Shown here in pieces: positions 1-9,953 of a DNA stretch of 64,000 nucleotides (its first letter is position 1; every line of letters begins with the position of its first letter). The notes under the pieces are model-generated. The model saw nothing but the letters and a program-made list of their open reading frames with translations, was not told where the DNA came from and made no database searches. The translations under genes and the position numbers were made by a program. Source of the stretch: Rhodoplanes serenus (GTDB lineage Bacteria; Pseudomonadota; Alphaproteobacteria; Rhizobiales; Xanthobacteraceae); the NCBI GenBank assembly GCA_945897515.1, contig CAMDFO010000004.1:48146-112145 (forward strand). Reading direction: 5' to 3'.

Positions 1-1048
<1,048 letters not shown>

Positions 1049-1067
1049 GGTCTAACTCCGTATTTTC

Positions 1068-1163
1068 GTCATTCCGGGGCGCGCGAAGCGCGAACCCGGA
1101 ATCCAGATGCAGTTCGGTGTGGCTGGATTCCGGGCTCCGGCCTTTGGCCGGCCCCGGAATGAC
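1068..1163. repeat. Dispersed palindromic repeat, copy A (GTCATTCCGGGGC ends)
   Basis: This 96-bp element begins GTCATTCCGGGGC and ends GCCCCGGAATGAC, a perfect 13-bp inverted terminal repeat. An inner pair (CCCGGAATCCAG and CTGGATTCCGGG) and a small hairpin in each half predict a branched, cruciform-like fold. Close copies lie at 13557-13659 and 44596-44767. It sits in the gap between fliN and flbD, inside the operon, so it is probably transcribed. Confidence 0.9.
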
Positions 1164-1171
1164 AGCCGAGG

Positions 1172-1531
1172 TTAGTTTCGTTCCGCCTTGATGACTTCCG
1201 TCATCGTCACGCCGAGCTTGTCTTCGACCAGCACCACCTCGCCGCGCGCCACCAGACGGTTGTTGACATAGATGTCGATCGCCTCGCCGACCTTGCGGTC
1301 GAGTTCGAGCACGGCGCCGGGTCCGAGCTTGAGCAGGTCGCCGATCTCCATCCGGGCGCGGCCGAGCACGGCCGAAACCTGAACCGGGACGTCGAACACC
1401 GCTTCGAGGTCCGCCGCGCTGCGGTCGATTTCGCCGCCGTCACCCTGCATGAGCGCGCCCGGATCGGGTGGCGGCATCATCGCGCCATCCTTTTCGAGAT
1501 TGGGAAACGGTACCTTGCTGTTGTCGCTCAT
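1172..1531 (-). CDS. fliN: Flagellar motor switch protein FliN
   Basis: This 119-residue protein has a hydrophilic N-terminus and a C-terminal SpoA (FliN/FliM) domain from about residue 45, with the typical stretch GDLLKLGPGAVLELD followed by NRLVARGEVVLVEDKLGV. FliN forms the lower C-ring of the flagellar switch and helps dock FliH and export substrates. Its ATG overlaps the stop of the upstream fliH (ATGA overlap at 1528-1531), so the two are translationally coupled. Downstream, a palindromic repeat separates it from flbD. Confidence 0.95.
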   Translation of the reverse strand: MSDNSKVPFPNLEKDGAMMPPPDPGALMQGDGGEIDRSAADLEAVFDVPVQVSAVLGRARMEIGDLLKLGPGAVLELDRKVGEAIDIYVNNRLVARGEVVLVEDKLGVTMTEVIKAERN

Positions 1532-2181
1532 AGCGGTCGGACCTCTGGAAGCTTGGATGCGGCGGTGCTGCAGCCGGTGACGTAGCGGGTCACTGCCTGG
1601 GCGATCGCTTCTTCGATTGTGGCCTGGGTGCGGATGACGCCGCCGTCAGCCCATTCGATGCGGCAGTCGCCGGCGGCGATATCGGGTTCGGCGAGCACCA
1701 CGACGCGGCCTGCAAAGCCGCGCGCCCGCGCCATCTCTTCGAGCTGCTCGCGCGCGGTGTCGAGCAGCGTGTCGTTGACGCGCACCGCCACGTGCGGCGT
1801 GGTGGCAAGCTGCGCGAAGCATTCGGTGGCGAGCGCGGCGATCTCGGCGAACGGCTCGCGCGCGATCAATTCGGGTGCGAGCTTGCGGCCGACCGCGACC
1901 GCCACCTCGACGGCTTCGCCGATGAGCCGGCGCTCGACAGTGTCGAGGCCGCGCGCGAGCCGATCCAGCGCGTCGCCGATCTGCTCGAATGCGATCGCGG
2001 TGCGGCGCGCGGCTTCCGCGGTGCCTTCCTTCTCGGCCTGCGCGAAGCCGTCGGCAAAGCCGCGGCTCTCGGCCTCGGCGAGCTTGAGCGCATGCTCAGC
2101 CGGCGCGACCGGCCGCTCCGCCGGATTGGCGTCGGCGGCGAAGTCGTTTTCGAACAGGAACTTGGCCTTGCTGGCGACCAT
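1528..2181 (-). CDS. fliH: Flagellar export regulator FliH (FlbE-type)
   Basis: This is a 217-residue, Ala/Glu-rich protein with a predicted helical or coiled central part (about 30-110) and a globular C-terminus ending in a region with CRIEWADGGV, characteristic of FliH/YscL-like stator proteins (DCRIEWxxGG motif). FliH binds the export ATPase FliI and delivers it to the C-ring. Placement between fliG and fliN matches Caulobacter flbE, the alphaproteobacterial FliH. The ATG at 2181 is preceded by a GAGGA ribosome-binding site and lies 7 bases after the fliG stop. Confidence 0.85.
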   Translation of the reverse strand: MVASKAKFLFENDFAADANPAERPVAPAEHALKLAEAESRGFADGFAQAEKEGTAEAARRTAIAFEQIGDALDRLARGLDTVERRLIGEAVEVAVAVGRKLAPELIAREPFAEIAALATECFAQLATTPHVAVRVNDTLLDTAREQLEEMARARGFAGRVVVLAEPDIAAGDCRIEWADGGVIRTQATIEEAIAQAVTRYVTGCSTAASKLPEVRPL

Positions 2182-2188
2182 TTCGTCC

Positions 2189-3283
2189 TCAGTAGATCAA
2201 TTCTTCGTCGCCGCGCTGCTTGGAGATCATGATCTCGCCCTTGCCGGCGAGGTCCTTGGCCAGATTGACCAGCAGGACCTGGGCCTCGTCGACATCGCGC
2301 AGCCGCACCGGGCCCATGTTCGCCATCTCGTCGAGCAGCATCTTGGCGGCGCGGGTCGACATGTTGCTGATGAAAAACTGCCGCACGGCCTCGGACGCGC
2401 CCTTGAGCGCAACGCCGAGCTTGTCCTTGTCGATGTGGCGCATCAGGGTCTGCGCCGAACCGGTGTCGAGGCGCACCAGGTCGTCGAAGGTGAACATCAG
2501 GTTCTTGATGCGCTCGGCGCTCTCGCGGTTGTCGTCCTCGAGCGCGGTCATGAACCGCGTCTCGGTCTGGCGATCGAAGTTGTTGAAGATTTCCGCCATC
2601 ACCTCGTGGGCGTCGCGGCGGCGGGTCTGCGAAATGCTCGACATGAATTCGGTGCGCAGCGTCGCCTCGACGCGCTCGAGCACTTCCTTCTGCACCGATT
2701 CCATCCGCAGCATGCGGTTGACGACGTCGAGCGAAAGCTCTTCGGGCAGAATCGCAAGGACGCGCGCGGCGTGCTCGGGCCGCAGCTTGGAAAGCACCAC
2801 GGCGATGGTCTGCGGATACTCGTTCTTGAGATAGTTTGCGAGCACCTGCTCCTGCACGTTGGAGAGCTTTTCCCACATGTTGCGGCCGGCCGGCCCGCGG
2901 ATCTCTTCCATGATGCCGCCGACCCGCTCCGCCGGCAGGTACTGCTGCAGCAGCCGCTCGGTGTGATCGTAATTGCCCATCAGCGCGCCGGACGCCGAAA
3001 GCCGTCCGACGAATTCGAGCAGCAACTGCTCGACCGCGTCGGCCGGTACGGTGCCGAGCGTGGACATCACGACCGAGAGCTGGCGCAGCTCGTCGTCGTC
3101 CAGCAGGCCCCAGATTTTCGAGCCGTATTGATCGCCGAGCGCCAGCATCAGGACGGCGGCGCGCTCCGCTCCGGAGAGCTGCCGGGTCGCGGGCTGCGCG
3201 GGCGGCGCCCGGCCGGCGATCGAGGCCATCGCGCTGGCGATCTCTTTACGGGTATCGTTTTTTTCGGCGTATGCGGATGGCAT
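2189..3283 (-). CDS. fliG: Flagellar motor switch protein FliG
   Basis: This 364-residue protein has the normal FliG layout: an N-terminal FliF-binding domain (about 35-130, with [11 protein letters not shown]), a middle domain, and a C-terminal torque domain whose charged helix (about 300-345) contains [12 protein letters not shown], the conserved charged segment facing the MotA stator. FliG couples proton-driven stator movement to rotor rotation. It lies 26 bases downstream of fliF in the same operon. The N-terminal 30 residues are Ala/Pro-rich and variable. Confidence 0.96.
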   Translation of the reverse strand: MPSAYAEKNDTRKEIASAMASIAGRAPPAQPATRQLSGAERAAVLMLALGDQYGSKIWGLLDDDELRQLSVVMSTLGTVPADAVEQLLLEFVGRLSASGALMGNYDHTERLLQQYLPAERVGGIMEEIRGPAGRNMWEKLSNVQEQVLANYLKNEYPQTIAVVLSKLRPEHAARVLAILPEELSLDVVNRMLRMESVQKEVLERVEATLRTEFMSSISQTRRRDAHEVMAEIFNNFDRQTETRFMTALEDDNRESAERIKNLMFTFDDLVRLDTGSAQTLMRHIDKDKLGVALKGASEAVRQFFISNMSTRAAKMLLDEMANMGPVRLRDVDEAQVLLVNLAKDLAGKGEIMISKQRGDEELIY

Positions 3284-3309
3284 GGCGACTCTGGGTCAAT
3301 GAAATGGGG

Positions 3310-5076
3310 TCAGGCGGCGTTTTCGTGCAGCCAGCTTCGGATCACCGCGACGGCTTCTTTCGGATTCTTGTCGGCGAGTTCGCCAACCTTCTGGACCGAC
3401 TGGGCGTGGACCTGGCCCTGCACCTGAGCGATGTCGATCATGGCCGACGTGCGGTTGGAAATGTTGACCGCGTGTTCCCCGCCGCCGATGGTGACGTTGG
3501 GTCCGCCTGCGGTGGTGATGCTGCCAGCCTTGCCGCCCGAAACGTTGACCCCGCCGCTGCCGGCGACCCCGCCGCCTCCGCCGCCACCGGCGACAGTGAC
3601 CACCGCGCCGGCCGGCGCCAGGATCACGCCGTTGGGACCGATGACCGCGCCGGCCGCCACGCCGATCGTGGCGTTCGCGGCTTCCGACGACGCCGTGACG
3701 CGGCGGATCAGCGGCCGCACGCCGAACAGCAGAACGATCAGCCCGAGCAGCGCCATGACCAGCAGCTCGACGCCGCGCATGGCGTCGTCCTTGGTGAATT
3801 GCAGGAAGCTCAGCATTCCCGCGGGTTCGGGGATCGCGGCCGACGGCGTCTCCGCGAGCCGCAGGTTGGCAACCTCGACCTGGTCGCCGCGCTTCTGGTC
3901 GAATCCGATCGCGGTGCGGACCAGCGCCGCGATGCGGTCGATTTCTTCCTTGCTACGCGGCTCGTAGGCGACCTCGCCCTTGTCGTTCTTGACGTAGTTG
4001 CCGTCGACCACCACGGCGACCGAGATGCGATTGACGCGGCCGCCCTCGATCACCTCGGTCTTGGTGGTGCGCGAAATCTCGTAGTTGACGATTTCCTCCG
4101 ACTTGCGGTTCTGGTCGCGCGCCTGGCCGGCATCGGGACGCTGGTTGCCGCCGGGCAACTCGTTGCCGACCGAAACCGCGCCGCCACCACCACCACCGCC
4201 GTCGGCCGCGGAGGTTTCTTCGCGGGTTTGGCTGGATCGTACCACGCGGCTTTCCGGATCGAACCGGTCCGAGGTCTGGGTGATGCGGTTGAAGTCGAAA
4301 TCGGCGGTGAGCTGGACGCGGGCCCGGCCCGGCCCGACCACCGAGGTGACGATCGATTCGACCTGCTCGCGCATCCGGCGCTCGTAGGCCTGCTTGCGTT
4401 CGTCGGCGGTGACGCCGCCCCCGGTTTCGTCCGCGGAACCGTCCGCAAGCAGGCGTCCGGTCTCGTCCACCACCGAGACCCGCTGCGGCTTCAGTCCGTT
4501 GACCGCGGACGCGACCAGATGCCGGATCGAGCGCACCTGCTGCGGATCGAGCGATCCGCGCATCTTGAGCACGATCGATGCGGAGGGCTCGGCCTTGTCG
4601 CGCGAGAACAGCGGCCGCTCCGGCAGCACGAGATGGACGCGCGCCGCCTGAACGCGGTCGATGGCGCGGATGGTGCGGGAAAGCTCGCCCTCCAGCGCGC
4701 GCAGATGATTGATGTTCTGGACGAAGCTGGTGGCGCCGAGCGCGTCGGACTTGTCGAAGATCTCATATCCAACGCCGCCGCCCTTGGGCAGCCCGCCTTC
4801 GGCGAGCTTCATGCGCAGCCGGGTGACGCGCTCCTTCGGCACCATCACGGTGGCGCCCTCGTTGCGCAGTTCGAAGGGAATGCCCTGGCGCTCCAGGTCC
4901 TTGATGATCGCCGACGAGTCCTCGACCGAAAGCTCGGTGAACAGCGTCGTCATCTGCGGGGCCGTCGCGCGCACGATGAGGAAGGCAAAGAAGCCGACAA
5001 GCGCGATGGTCACCGCACCCATCGCCACGATCCGGGTCGCGCCCAGAGTTCTCAAAAACGCGGCGAAAGCTTGCAC
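3310..5076 (-). CDS. fliF: Flagellar MS-ring protein FliF
   Basis: FliF is the inner-membrane MS-ring protein, the first structure built in the flagellum. From the GTG at 5076 it is 588 residues. It has an N-terminal membrane helix at about 16-35, a periplasmic ring-building region (YscJ/FliF) to about 400, a second membrane helix at about 436-457, and a C-terminal FliG-binding tail ending in SWLHENAA. I chose GTG 5076 because AGAGGAT lies at good spacing; an in-frame ATG at 5118 would add 14 residues with no clear ribosome-binding site. Oddities are a Gly-rich stretch in the periplasmic part (about 292-300) and a longer Gly/Val-rich insert (about 485-534) between the second helix and the FliG-binding tail. 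It is the first gene of the operon. Confidence 0.93.
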   Translation of the reverse strand: MQAFAAFLRTLGATRIVAMGAVTIALVGFFAFLIVRATAPQMTTLFTELSVEDSSAIIKDLERQGIPFELRNEGATVMVPKERVTRLRMKLAEGGLPKGGGVGYEIFDKSDALGATSFVQNINHLRALEGELSRTIRAIDRVQAARVHLVLPERPLFSRDKAEPSASIVLKMRGSLDPQQVRSIRHLVASAVNGLKPQRVSVVDETGRLLADGSADETGGGVTADERKQAYERRMREQVESIVTSVVGPGRARVQLTADFDFNRITQTSDRFDPESRVVRSSQTREETSAADGGGGGGGAVSVGNELPGGNQRPDAGQARDQNRKSEEIVNYEISRTTKTEVIEGGRVNRISVAVVVDGNYVKNDKGEVAYEPRSKEEIDRIAALVRTAIGFDQKRGDQVEVANLRLAETPSAAIPEPAGMLSFLQFTKDDAMRGVELLVMALLGLIVLLFGVRPLIRRVTASSEAANATIGVAAGAVIGPNGVILAPAGAVVTVAGGGGGGGVAGSGGVNVSGGKAGSITTAGGPNVTIGGGEHAVNISNRTSAMIDIAQVQGQVHAQSVQKVGELADKNPKEAVAVIRSWLHENAA

Positions 5077-5136
5077 GGCAATCCTCTGAATCGGCGCGAA
5101 CCGCGCCGCACCCGGCAAGAATTGCCCAGTTTATGG

Positions 5137-5151
5137 TTACCGCCCGGTTAA
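5137..5151 (-). promoter_or_regulatory. Putative CtrA box upstream of fliF
   Basis: TTAC-N7-TTAA, one mismatch from the CtrA consensus TTAA-N7-TTAA, lies 61 bases upstream of the chosen fliF start. CtrA directly controls class II flagellar operons, including fliF, in Caulobacter. The assignment here is by motif and position only. Confidence 0.5.
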
Positions 5152-5227
5152 TGCAGTTGCGCGCGAATGCCGAGCGGCTCTGGCAACGCTCGCGCATCGG
5201 GCCAAGCGACAGATGGAATGCAGAATC

Positions 5228-5254
5228 AAAACGCCGGCCTTTCGGCCGGCGTTT
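5228..5254 (-). terminator. Rho-independent terminator after sciP
   Basis: The arms ACGCCGGCC and GGCCGGCGT flank a short loop; read on the minus strand the hairpin is followed by a T-rich stretch (TTTTGATTC). It lies 25 bases beyond the sciP stop and upstream of the fliF promoter region, so it insulates fliF from sciP. Confidence 0.75.
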
Positions 5255-5278
5255 GATCTGGAATTTGATGAGGGCTGC

Positions 5279-5554
5279 TTACTGCCGGTATTGCTGGATG
5301 CGCGTCGTGCGCAGGCCGGCGAGCCCGTGACTGTCGATCGAAGCTTGCCAGGAGAGGAATTCTTCGACGGTCAGCGTGTAGCGCGAGCAGGCCTCTTCGA
5401 GCGACAGCAATCCGCCTCGCACGGCTGCGACCACTTCCGCCTTGCGGCGGATAACCCAACGCTTGGTGCCCGGCGCCGGCAGGTCCGCGATAGTGAGCGG
5501 AGAACCGTCGGGCCCGATCACATACTTGACCCTCGGGAGGTGGGGTTCGGTCAT
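5279..5554 (-). CDS. sciP: CtrA inhibitor SciP (DUF1153 family)
   Basis: This 91-residue protein matches the SciP/DUF1153 family along its whole length: PRVKYVIGPDGSPLTIADLP, then the helix-turn-helix region with KRWVIRRKAEVVAAVRGGLL and CSRYTLTVEEFLSWQ. In Caulobacter SciP binds CtrA, blocks RNA polymerase recruitment at CtrA promoters and limits class II flagellar gene expression after G1. Its position beside the fliF operon is therefore functionally suggestive. ATG 5554 was chosen; a GTG one codon upstream is possible. It is a single gene with its own terminator, and a CtrA-like box lies 56 bases upstream. Confidence 0.93.
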   Translation of the reverse strand: MTEPHLPRVKYVIGPDGSPLTIADLPAPGTKRWVIRRKAEVVAAVRGGLLSLEEACSRYTLTVEEFLSWQASIDSHGLAGLRTTRIQQYRQ

Positions 5555-5609
5555 CACATATACTCACGTACTACTGACTAACTGAGGATACGACCGTAGC
5601 GGTCCCGGC

Positions 5610-5624
5610 TTAAAAAATGGCTAA
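5610..5624 (-). promoter_or_regulatory. Putative CtrA box upstream of sciP
   Basis: TTAG-N7-TTAA (minus strand), one mismatch from TTAA-N7-TTAA, is centred about 60 bases upstream of the sciP start in an AT-richer patch. In Caulobacter sciP is itself activated by CtrA. The call rests on motif and position only. Confidence 0.45.
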
Positions 5625-5762
5625 ACGCGTGCGAAAATTAGGTAAATGTTGCCCAGCGCCATCGCAAGGCATAAGACCCGCGCGTTCCCAGGCATTTGGC
5701 CACTTTGCGGGTTATTCCGGCGGTCGCCAAGTCATGAACGAGGCGTTACCAAATTGAGAATT

Positions 5763-6461
5763 TCAGTGCCGGATCACGCGCTTGATCTTCTCGAGCGTGT
5801 AGTCCTGGCCGGCAACCGAGAGGATCGGCGGGGTCTTCGTGAGATCGGCGGAGTCCACCGCGGCCTCGACCTCGACCGGCACCGTCACGGCCTGGCCGCT
5901 TGCGTCCTTGGCTGAGACGGTGAGCTTGTAGCTGCCGTCCGGAAGCTGGGCGCCGTTGGAATCCTTGCCGTCCCAGAAGTATTCCTGCAGTCCGGCATTC
6001 ATCGTGTAGCTGCCGCCGTAAACCTGCATCCCGATCTCATTGGTGATCGTGATCGAGGCCACCGAAGGCTTCGGCACCGACAGGTTCCAGAGCGCGCCAG
6101 TGGCGGCCTTCATGCTCGAAGTCGTGCCGTCGACGGCCACGGTCTTGCCGACGAAATCCAGAGCCTGGGAGGCTTGCGCGGTGCGCTGCAGCGAGACCAG
6201 GGTGGCAAGCTGGTCGTTCGACTTGAGCTGCTGCTCGACCTGGGCGAACTGCACGAGCTGCTGGGTGAACTGATTGGTGTCGAGCGGGTCCAGCGGGTTC
6301 TGGTTCTTCAACTGCGTGGTGAGGAGCTGGAGGAACTGCGTGAAGTTGGCGGCCAGCGTCTTGGAGTCGACGCCGGTGGTGGAATTGGCCCCCGACGTGG
6401 CCGAATTGATCGTGGCCGTGACGGCCGGATTGGTGGCTGGGATGATGCTGCCGACGGCCAT
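5763..6461 (-). CDS. flgD: Flagellar hook assembly scaffold protein FlgD
   Basis: This 232-residue protein carries the conserved FlgD N-terminal segment at about 40-80 (FLQLLTTQLKNQNPLDPLD, then TNQFTQQLVQFAQVEQQ), followed by a FlgD Ig-like/Tudor region with YFWDGKDSNGAQLPDGSYKL at about 155-180. FlgD caps the growing hook and is removed when the hook is complete. It is 12 bases downstream of fliK, so the two form a hook-assembly operon. The start at 6461 begins MAVGSIIPATN. Confidence 0.95.
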   Translation of the reverse strand: MAVGSIIPATNPAVTATINSATSGANSTTGVDSKTLAANFTQFLQLLTTQLKNQNPLDPLDTNQFTQQLVQFAQVEQQLKSNDQLATLVSLQRTAQASQALDFVGKTVAVDGTTSSMKAATGALWNLSVPKPSVASITITNEIGMQVYGGSYTMNAGLQEYFWDGKDSNGAQLPDGSYKLTVSAKDASGQAVTVPVEVEAAVDSADLTKTPPILSVAGQDYTLEKIKRVIRH

Positions 6462-6473
6462 GGCTTTGATCCT

Positions 6474-7742
6474 TTAGACGCGGATGTCGAGGCCGCCGCC
6501 CATCCCGGCGATGCCATAGCGCCGCACCGCTTCAAGCGGGACGGGCTCTTCATCGGGGCTGAGCTGGCGGGAGGGGTTCTGCGAGTCGCGCTCGTCGCGG
6601 CCGAAGTTCTGGTCGCGCAGCGAGAATTCCAGCGCATTGTCGCCGGTCTTGAGCCCGGCCTGCTGCAGCGCGCGTTCGAGCTGCTGGGCGTCGCGCCGGA
6701 GCAGATCGAGGGTCTCGGGGCGCTCCACCACCAGGCGCGAGCTGACATTGCCGTCTTTGTCGACGTCGAGCCGGACGTCGATGCGTCCGAGTTCCGGCGG
6801 GTCGAGACGGATCTCGAAGCGGTGCCGGCCGATCTGGGCCTGCGAAACGATTTCGACCGCGAGTCCCGCTACGGGAACGGTCGCTGCCGCCGATGCGGCG
6901 GGTGCGTTGGTGGCGGTGGCGGCAGCCGCCGCCGCGACGTTCTGATTCACCGGCGTGTGCAGGCCGAGATTCTGTATCGCTTCCGCGCCGGCTTTCACCG
7001 CACCGGCGGCATCGGGAATGCGCGCTGCCGCATCCACGGCGGGCTTTGCGATCTCGCTGACTACGGGAGCGTGCTGCTTGCCGGCCTGGTCTTTGTTGGC
7101 GTCCGAGCCATCGCCCTTTCCGGCTTCGATTGGCGTCACGGCCGGCGTTTCCCCGGCAGTCGGATTCGCTGCGATCTGCCCGGCAGGCTTGGCTTCGCCC
7201 TGCGGCGCGGTCTTCACCGGCGTCTCAACGGTCTTGCCGCCGGCGGCCGCGGCAATCGCAGCGAGCTGATCTGCGTCGGGGGCGGCCTCGGCCACGACCG
7301 GCGCGGCGACGATCGGCGCCGCCTGCGCCGCAACCGGCGGGGTTTGCGGCACCGCTTCGGTCACGACCAGGATCGCCTCGACATCGACCGGCTTGGTCTC
7401 GGTGCCGGCGGCGTCCTTCTGGTCGGGGTTGGTTTCGGCTTTCTCGTCCGTCTTGTCCGTGTCTTTGGCGTCCTTCGTATCCTTGGCGTCCTTGGCAGGG
7501 GGCGCCGCGGCTTCCGCCGGCTTGTCGTCGGCCGGAGCGGGATCGTCGGCGCGGTCGGCCTGCGGCTCCTTGCGGTCGGCGCGTGGCGGCGGGGCAGGGG
7601 GCACATCGGGGACCAGGCTCGCCGTATCGAGCAGCATTGCGAACGGGCTGGGACCTTCCCGGTCATGGGCCGCGGACGACGCGTGCGGCGAGGGCAAGGG
7701 CTGGAACGGCTGAACGACCGGGTTCGGAGCAACGACTGGCAC
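6474..7742 (-). CDS. fliK: Flagellar hook-length control protein FliK
   Basis: This is a long, low-complexity protein rich in Ala, Pro, Lys and Asp (about the first 300 residues), typical of the FliK molecular ruler. It ends in a folded C-terminal Flg_hook domain with RFEIRLDPPELGRIDVRLD, the signature that switches export specificity. From GTG 7742, which has GAGG eight bases upstream, it is 422 residues. An upstream in-frame start at 7820 would add 26 residues with a basic N-terminus and looks less likely. FliK measures the hook and switches FlhB from hook to filament substrates. It is upstream of flgD in the same operon. Confidence 0.88.
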   Translation of the reverse strand: MPVVAPNPVVQPFQPLPSPHASSAAHDREGPSPFAMLLDTASLVPDVPPAPPPRADRKEPQADRADDPAPADDKPAEAAAPPAKDAKDTKDAKDTDKTDEKAETNPDQKDAAGTETKPVDVEAILVVTEAVPQTPPVAAQAAPIVAAPVVAEAAPDADQLAAIAAAAGGKTVETPVKTAPQGEAKPAGQIAANPTAGETPAVTPIEAGKGDGSDANKDQAGKQHAPVVSEIAKPAVDAAARIPDAAGAVKAGAEAIQNLGLHTPVNQNVAAAAAATATNAPAASAAATVPVAGLAVEIVSQAQIGRHRFEIRLDPPELGRIDVRLDVDKDGNVSSRLVVERPETLDLLRRDAQQLERALQQAGLKTGDNALEFSLRDQNFGRDERDSQNPSRQLSPDEEPVPLEAVRRYGIAGMGGGLDIRV

Positions 7743-8038
7743 GGACTGGACCTCGTGAAAGTTATGACGGGATAGGATTAGCAAGCGCCGGGCCAGCCGG
7801 GTTCCAATACAAATCCTCATAATTTCAATGGCTTAAGGAAAAGACCAAGCTGCGGGGCGGGGCTTGTGTCGGCAGCGCCTGCTGGCGGGCGGCAAGAACT
7901 GCCGGGATCGAAAAAAGCCGCAGTCGGCGGTCTATTTCGCGGCCGAGCCGATCATTGCGTGGGGAGGGTCGGCCCCTATAGTAATGGGCTGAAGCCCTTT
8001 TCCCTGACATTTGGGACGTGGCCGGAGCCGCGGCAGCC

Positions 8039-9190
8039 ATGCGCAACAGTCTCGACGTCGAAGGCCGGCCGGAGGCGACCCGCGTGGTCGTCGCCATGTC
8101 CGGCGGCGTCGATTCCTCGGTAACGGCGGCGCTGCTCAAGGCCGAGGGCTACGATGTGGTCGGGGTGACCCTTCAGCTTTACGACCATGGCGCCGCGACC
8201 CACCGCAAGGGCGCCTGCTGCGCCGGCCAGGACATCCACGATGCCCGCGCGGTCGCCGACCGGATCGGCATTCCGCACTACGTGCTGGACTACGAAAGCC
8301 GCTTCAAGGAGGCGGTGATCGACCGCTTTGCCGAGAGCTATGTCGCAGGCGAAACGCCGGTGCCGTGCGTCAACTGCAACATGTCGGTGAAGTTTCACGA
8401 CCTGCTCGGAACCGCGCGCGAGCTCAACGCCAAGGTGCTGGCGACCGGCCACTATGTGGCGTCGCGCCGGCTGCCCGATGGCGCGCGCGCTCTCTATCGC
8501 GCCCGAGAAGAGGAGCGCGACCAGAGCTACTTCCTGTTCGCCACCACGCACGAGCAGCTCGACCTGCTGCGCTTTCCGCTCGGCGACATGACCAAGGCGG
8601 AGACCCGCGAGGCGGCGCGCCGCTTCGGGCTCGCGATCGCCGACAAGCACGACAGCCAGGACATCTGCTTCGTGCCGACTGGCCGCTACACCGACATCAT
8701 CGAGCGGCTGCGGCCGGGCGCTGCGGAGGCCGGCGACATCGTCGACCTCGACGGCAAGGTTCTGGGCCGGCACGACGGCATCATCCATTTCACCGTCGGT
8801 CAGCGCCGCGGCTTGAAGATCGCAGGCCCCGCGCCGCTCTATGTGGTGCGGCTCGACGCCGCGACCCGGCGCGTGGTGGTCGGCCCGCGCGAGGCGCTCA
8901 CCATGCGGCGCATCGCGTTGCGCGACGTCAACTGGATCGGCGAGAGCGCGCTCGACCGCAGGCTCGACGGCGGCCGCCTCGACGTGTTCGTCAAGGTGCG
9001 CTCGACCCGGCCGCCGCAGGCGGCGTGGCTTTCGCAGGTCGCCGGCGAATACGAAATCGAACTGGTCGACGGCGAGGACGGCGTGTCGCCCGGACAGGCT
9101 TGCGTGTTCTACGATGGCGCGGAAGGCCAGGCGCGCGTGCTCGGCGGCGGCTTCATCCGCAGCGCTGCCGCGGCGGCGCGGGCCGCATGA
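8039..9190 (+). CDS. mnmA: tRNA-specific 2-thiouridylase MnmA
   Basis: MnmA adds sulfur to U34 of tRNA-Lys, -Glu and -Gln. The protein of 383 residues has the PP-loop SGGVDSS at 21-27 for ATP binding. The catalytic cysteine pair is C113, in CNMSVKF, and C210, in DICFVP. The conserved segment TGHYV follows the first of these. ATG 8039 was chosen because family members start about 15-20 residues before the PP-loop; a GTG at 8018 is also in frame. It precedes pmtA with a 20-base gap, suggesting co-transcription. Confidence 0.95.
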   Translation: MRNSLDVEGRPEATRVVVAMSGGVDSSVTAALLKAEGYDVVGVTLQLYDHGAATHRKGACCAGQDIHDARAVADRIGIPHYVLDYESRFKEAVIDRFAESYVAGETPVPCVNCNMSVKFHDLLGTARELNAKVLATGHYVASRRLPDGARALYRAREEERDQSYFLFATTHEQLDLLRFPLGDMTKAETREAARRFGLAIADKHDSQDICFVPTGRYTDIIERLRPGAAEAGDIVDLDGKVLGRHDGIIHFTVGQRRGLKIAGPAPLYVVRLDAATRRVVVGPREALTMRRIALRDVNWIGESALDRRLDGGRLDVFVKVRSTRPPQAAWLSQVAGEYEIELVDGEDGVSPGQACVFYDGAEGQARVLGGGFIRSAAAAARAA

Positions 9191-9210
9191 TTTCCTAAGC
9201 TGGGGCGGCG

Positions 9211-9885
9211 ATGTCAGAAATCGACAAGCAGACGATGGCGAATGCCTACGCGCGCTGGGCGCCGGTCTACGACCTGGTGTTCGGCAAGGTGTTCGAGCGC
9301 GACCGCATGGCGTCGATCGAGGCGGCGGAGAACGCGTGCGGTTCTTCGGGGCGCATCCTCGATGTCGGCGTTGGCACCGGCATTTCCTTGAAGGACTATG
9401 CGCGCACCAACAAACTGGTTGGTGTCGATTATTCCGAGCCGATGCTGCGCAAGGCGCAGGAGCGCGTGATCGAGCACAAGCTCGATAACGTCGAATGCGT
9501 CGCGGTGATGGATGCCAAGCACCTGGCGTTTCCCGATGCGTCGTTCGACGTGGTGGTGGCGCAATATGTGATTACGGCGGTGCCGGAGCCGGAGGCGACG
9601 CTCGACGAGTTCGCCCGCGTGCTCAAGCCCGGCGGCGAGATCGTTCTGATCAATCACATCGGCGCAGAAACCGGGTTGCGCAAAGCCTTCGAGCGGGGGT
9701 TCTCGCCGGTGGCGCGAAGGCTTGGCTGGCGGCCGGAGTTTCCCTGGGCGCGGATCGCGCGCTGGGTGGAAACCGCGGAAGGCGTGCATCTGATCGAGCG
9801 CCGGCCGATGCCGCCGCTCGGGCATTTCTCGCTCATTCGCTTTGGCAAGACCGCGGCGCCCGCTCGCATCGCCGCCCGCGCCTGA
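9211..9885 (+). CDS. pmtA: Phosphatidylethanolamine N-methyltransferase, Rhodobacter/Bradyrhizobium PmtA type
   Basis: This 224-residue class I SAM-dependent methyltransferase has motif I ILDVGVGTGISL at about 50-61, an acidic second strand (VGVDYSEPML) and the post-motif FDVVVAQYVITAVPEP. The N-terminal YARWAPVYDLVFGKVFERDR and the C-terminal HFSLIRF resemble the soluble PmtA enzymes that methylate phosphatidylethanolamine to phosphatidylcholine in alphaproteobacteria. The assignment to PmtA rather than another small methyltransferase rests on these family-specific segments. It lies 20 bases after mnmA. Confidence 0.8.
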   Translation: MSEIDKQTMANAYARWAPVYDLVFGKVFERDRMASIEAAENACGSSGRILDVGVGTGISLKDYARTNKLVGVDYSEPMLRKAQERVIEHKLDNVECVAVMDAKHLAFPDASFDVVVAQYVITAVPEPEATLDEFARVLKPGGEIVLINHIGAETGLRKAFERGFSPVARRLGWRPEFPWARIARWVETAEGVHLIERRPMPPLGHFSLIRFGKTAAPARIAARA

Positions 9886-9953
9886 TCTCGCCGAAGGAAC
9901 AGTTCCGCGCGCCGGCCGTTGTCTTCCGCGACGGCAGGTGAGCGGAGCAGGCG

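Noticed and set aside
6174..7775. A 533-codon plus-strand frame over fliK and flgD
   Set aside because: It is antisense to two recognised flagellar genes and made of Arg/Gly/Leu-rich low-complexity sequence without a domain.
8018..8038. GTG at 8018 as the mnmA start
   Set aside because: It adds seven Ala/Gly residues not expected in the family; ATG 8039 fits MnmA length and sequence better, though the difference is small.
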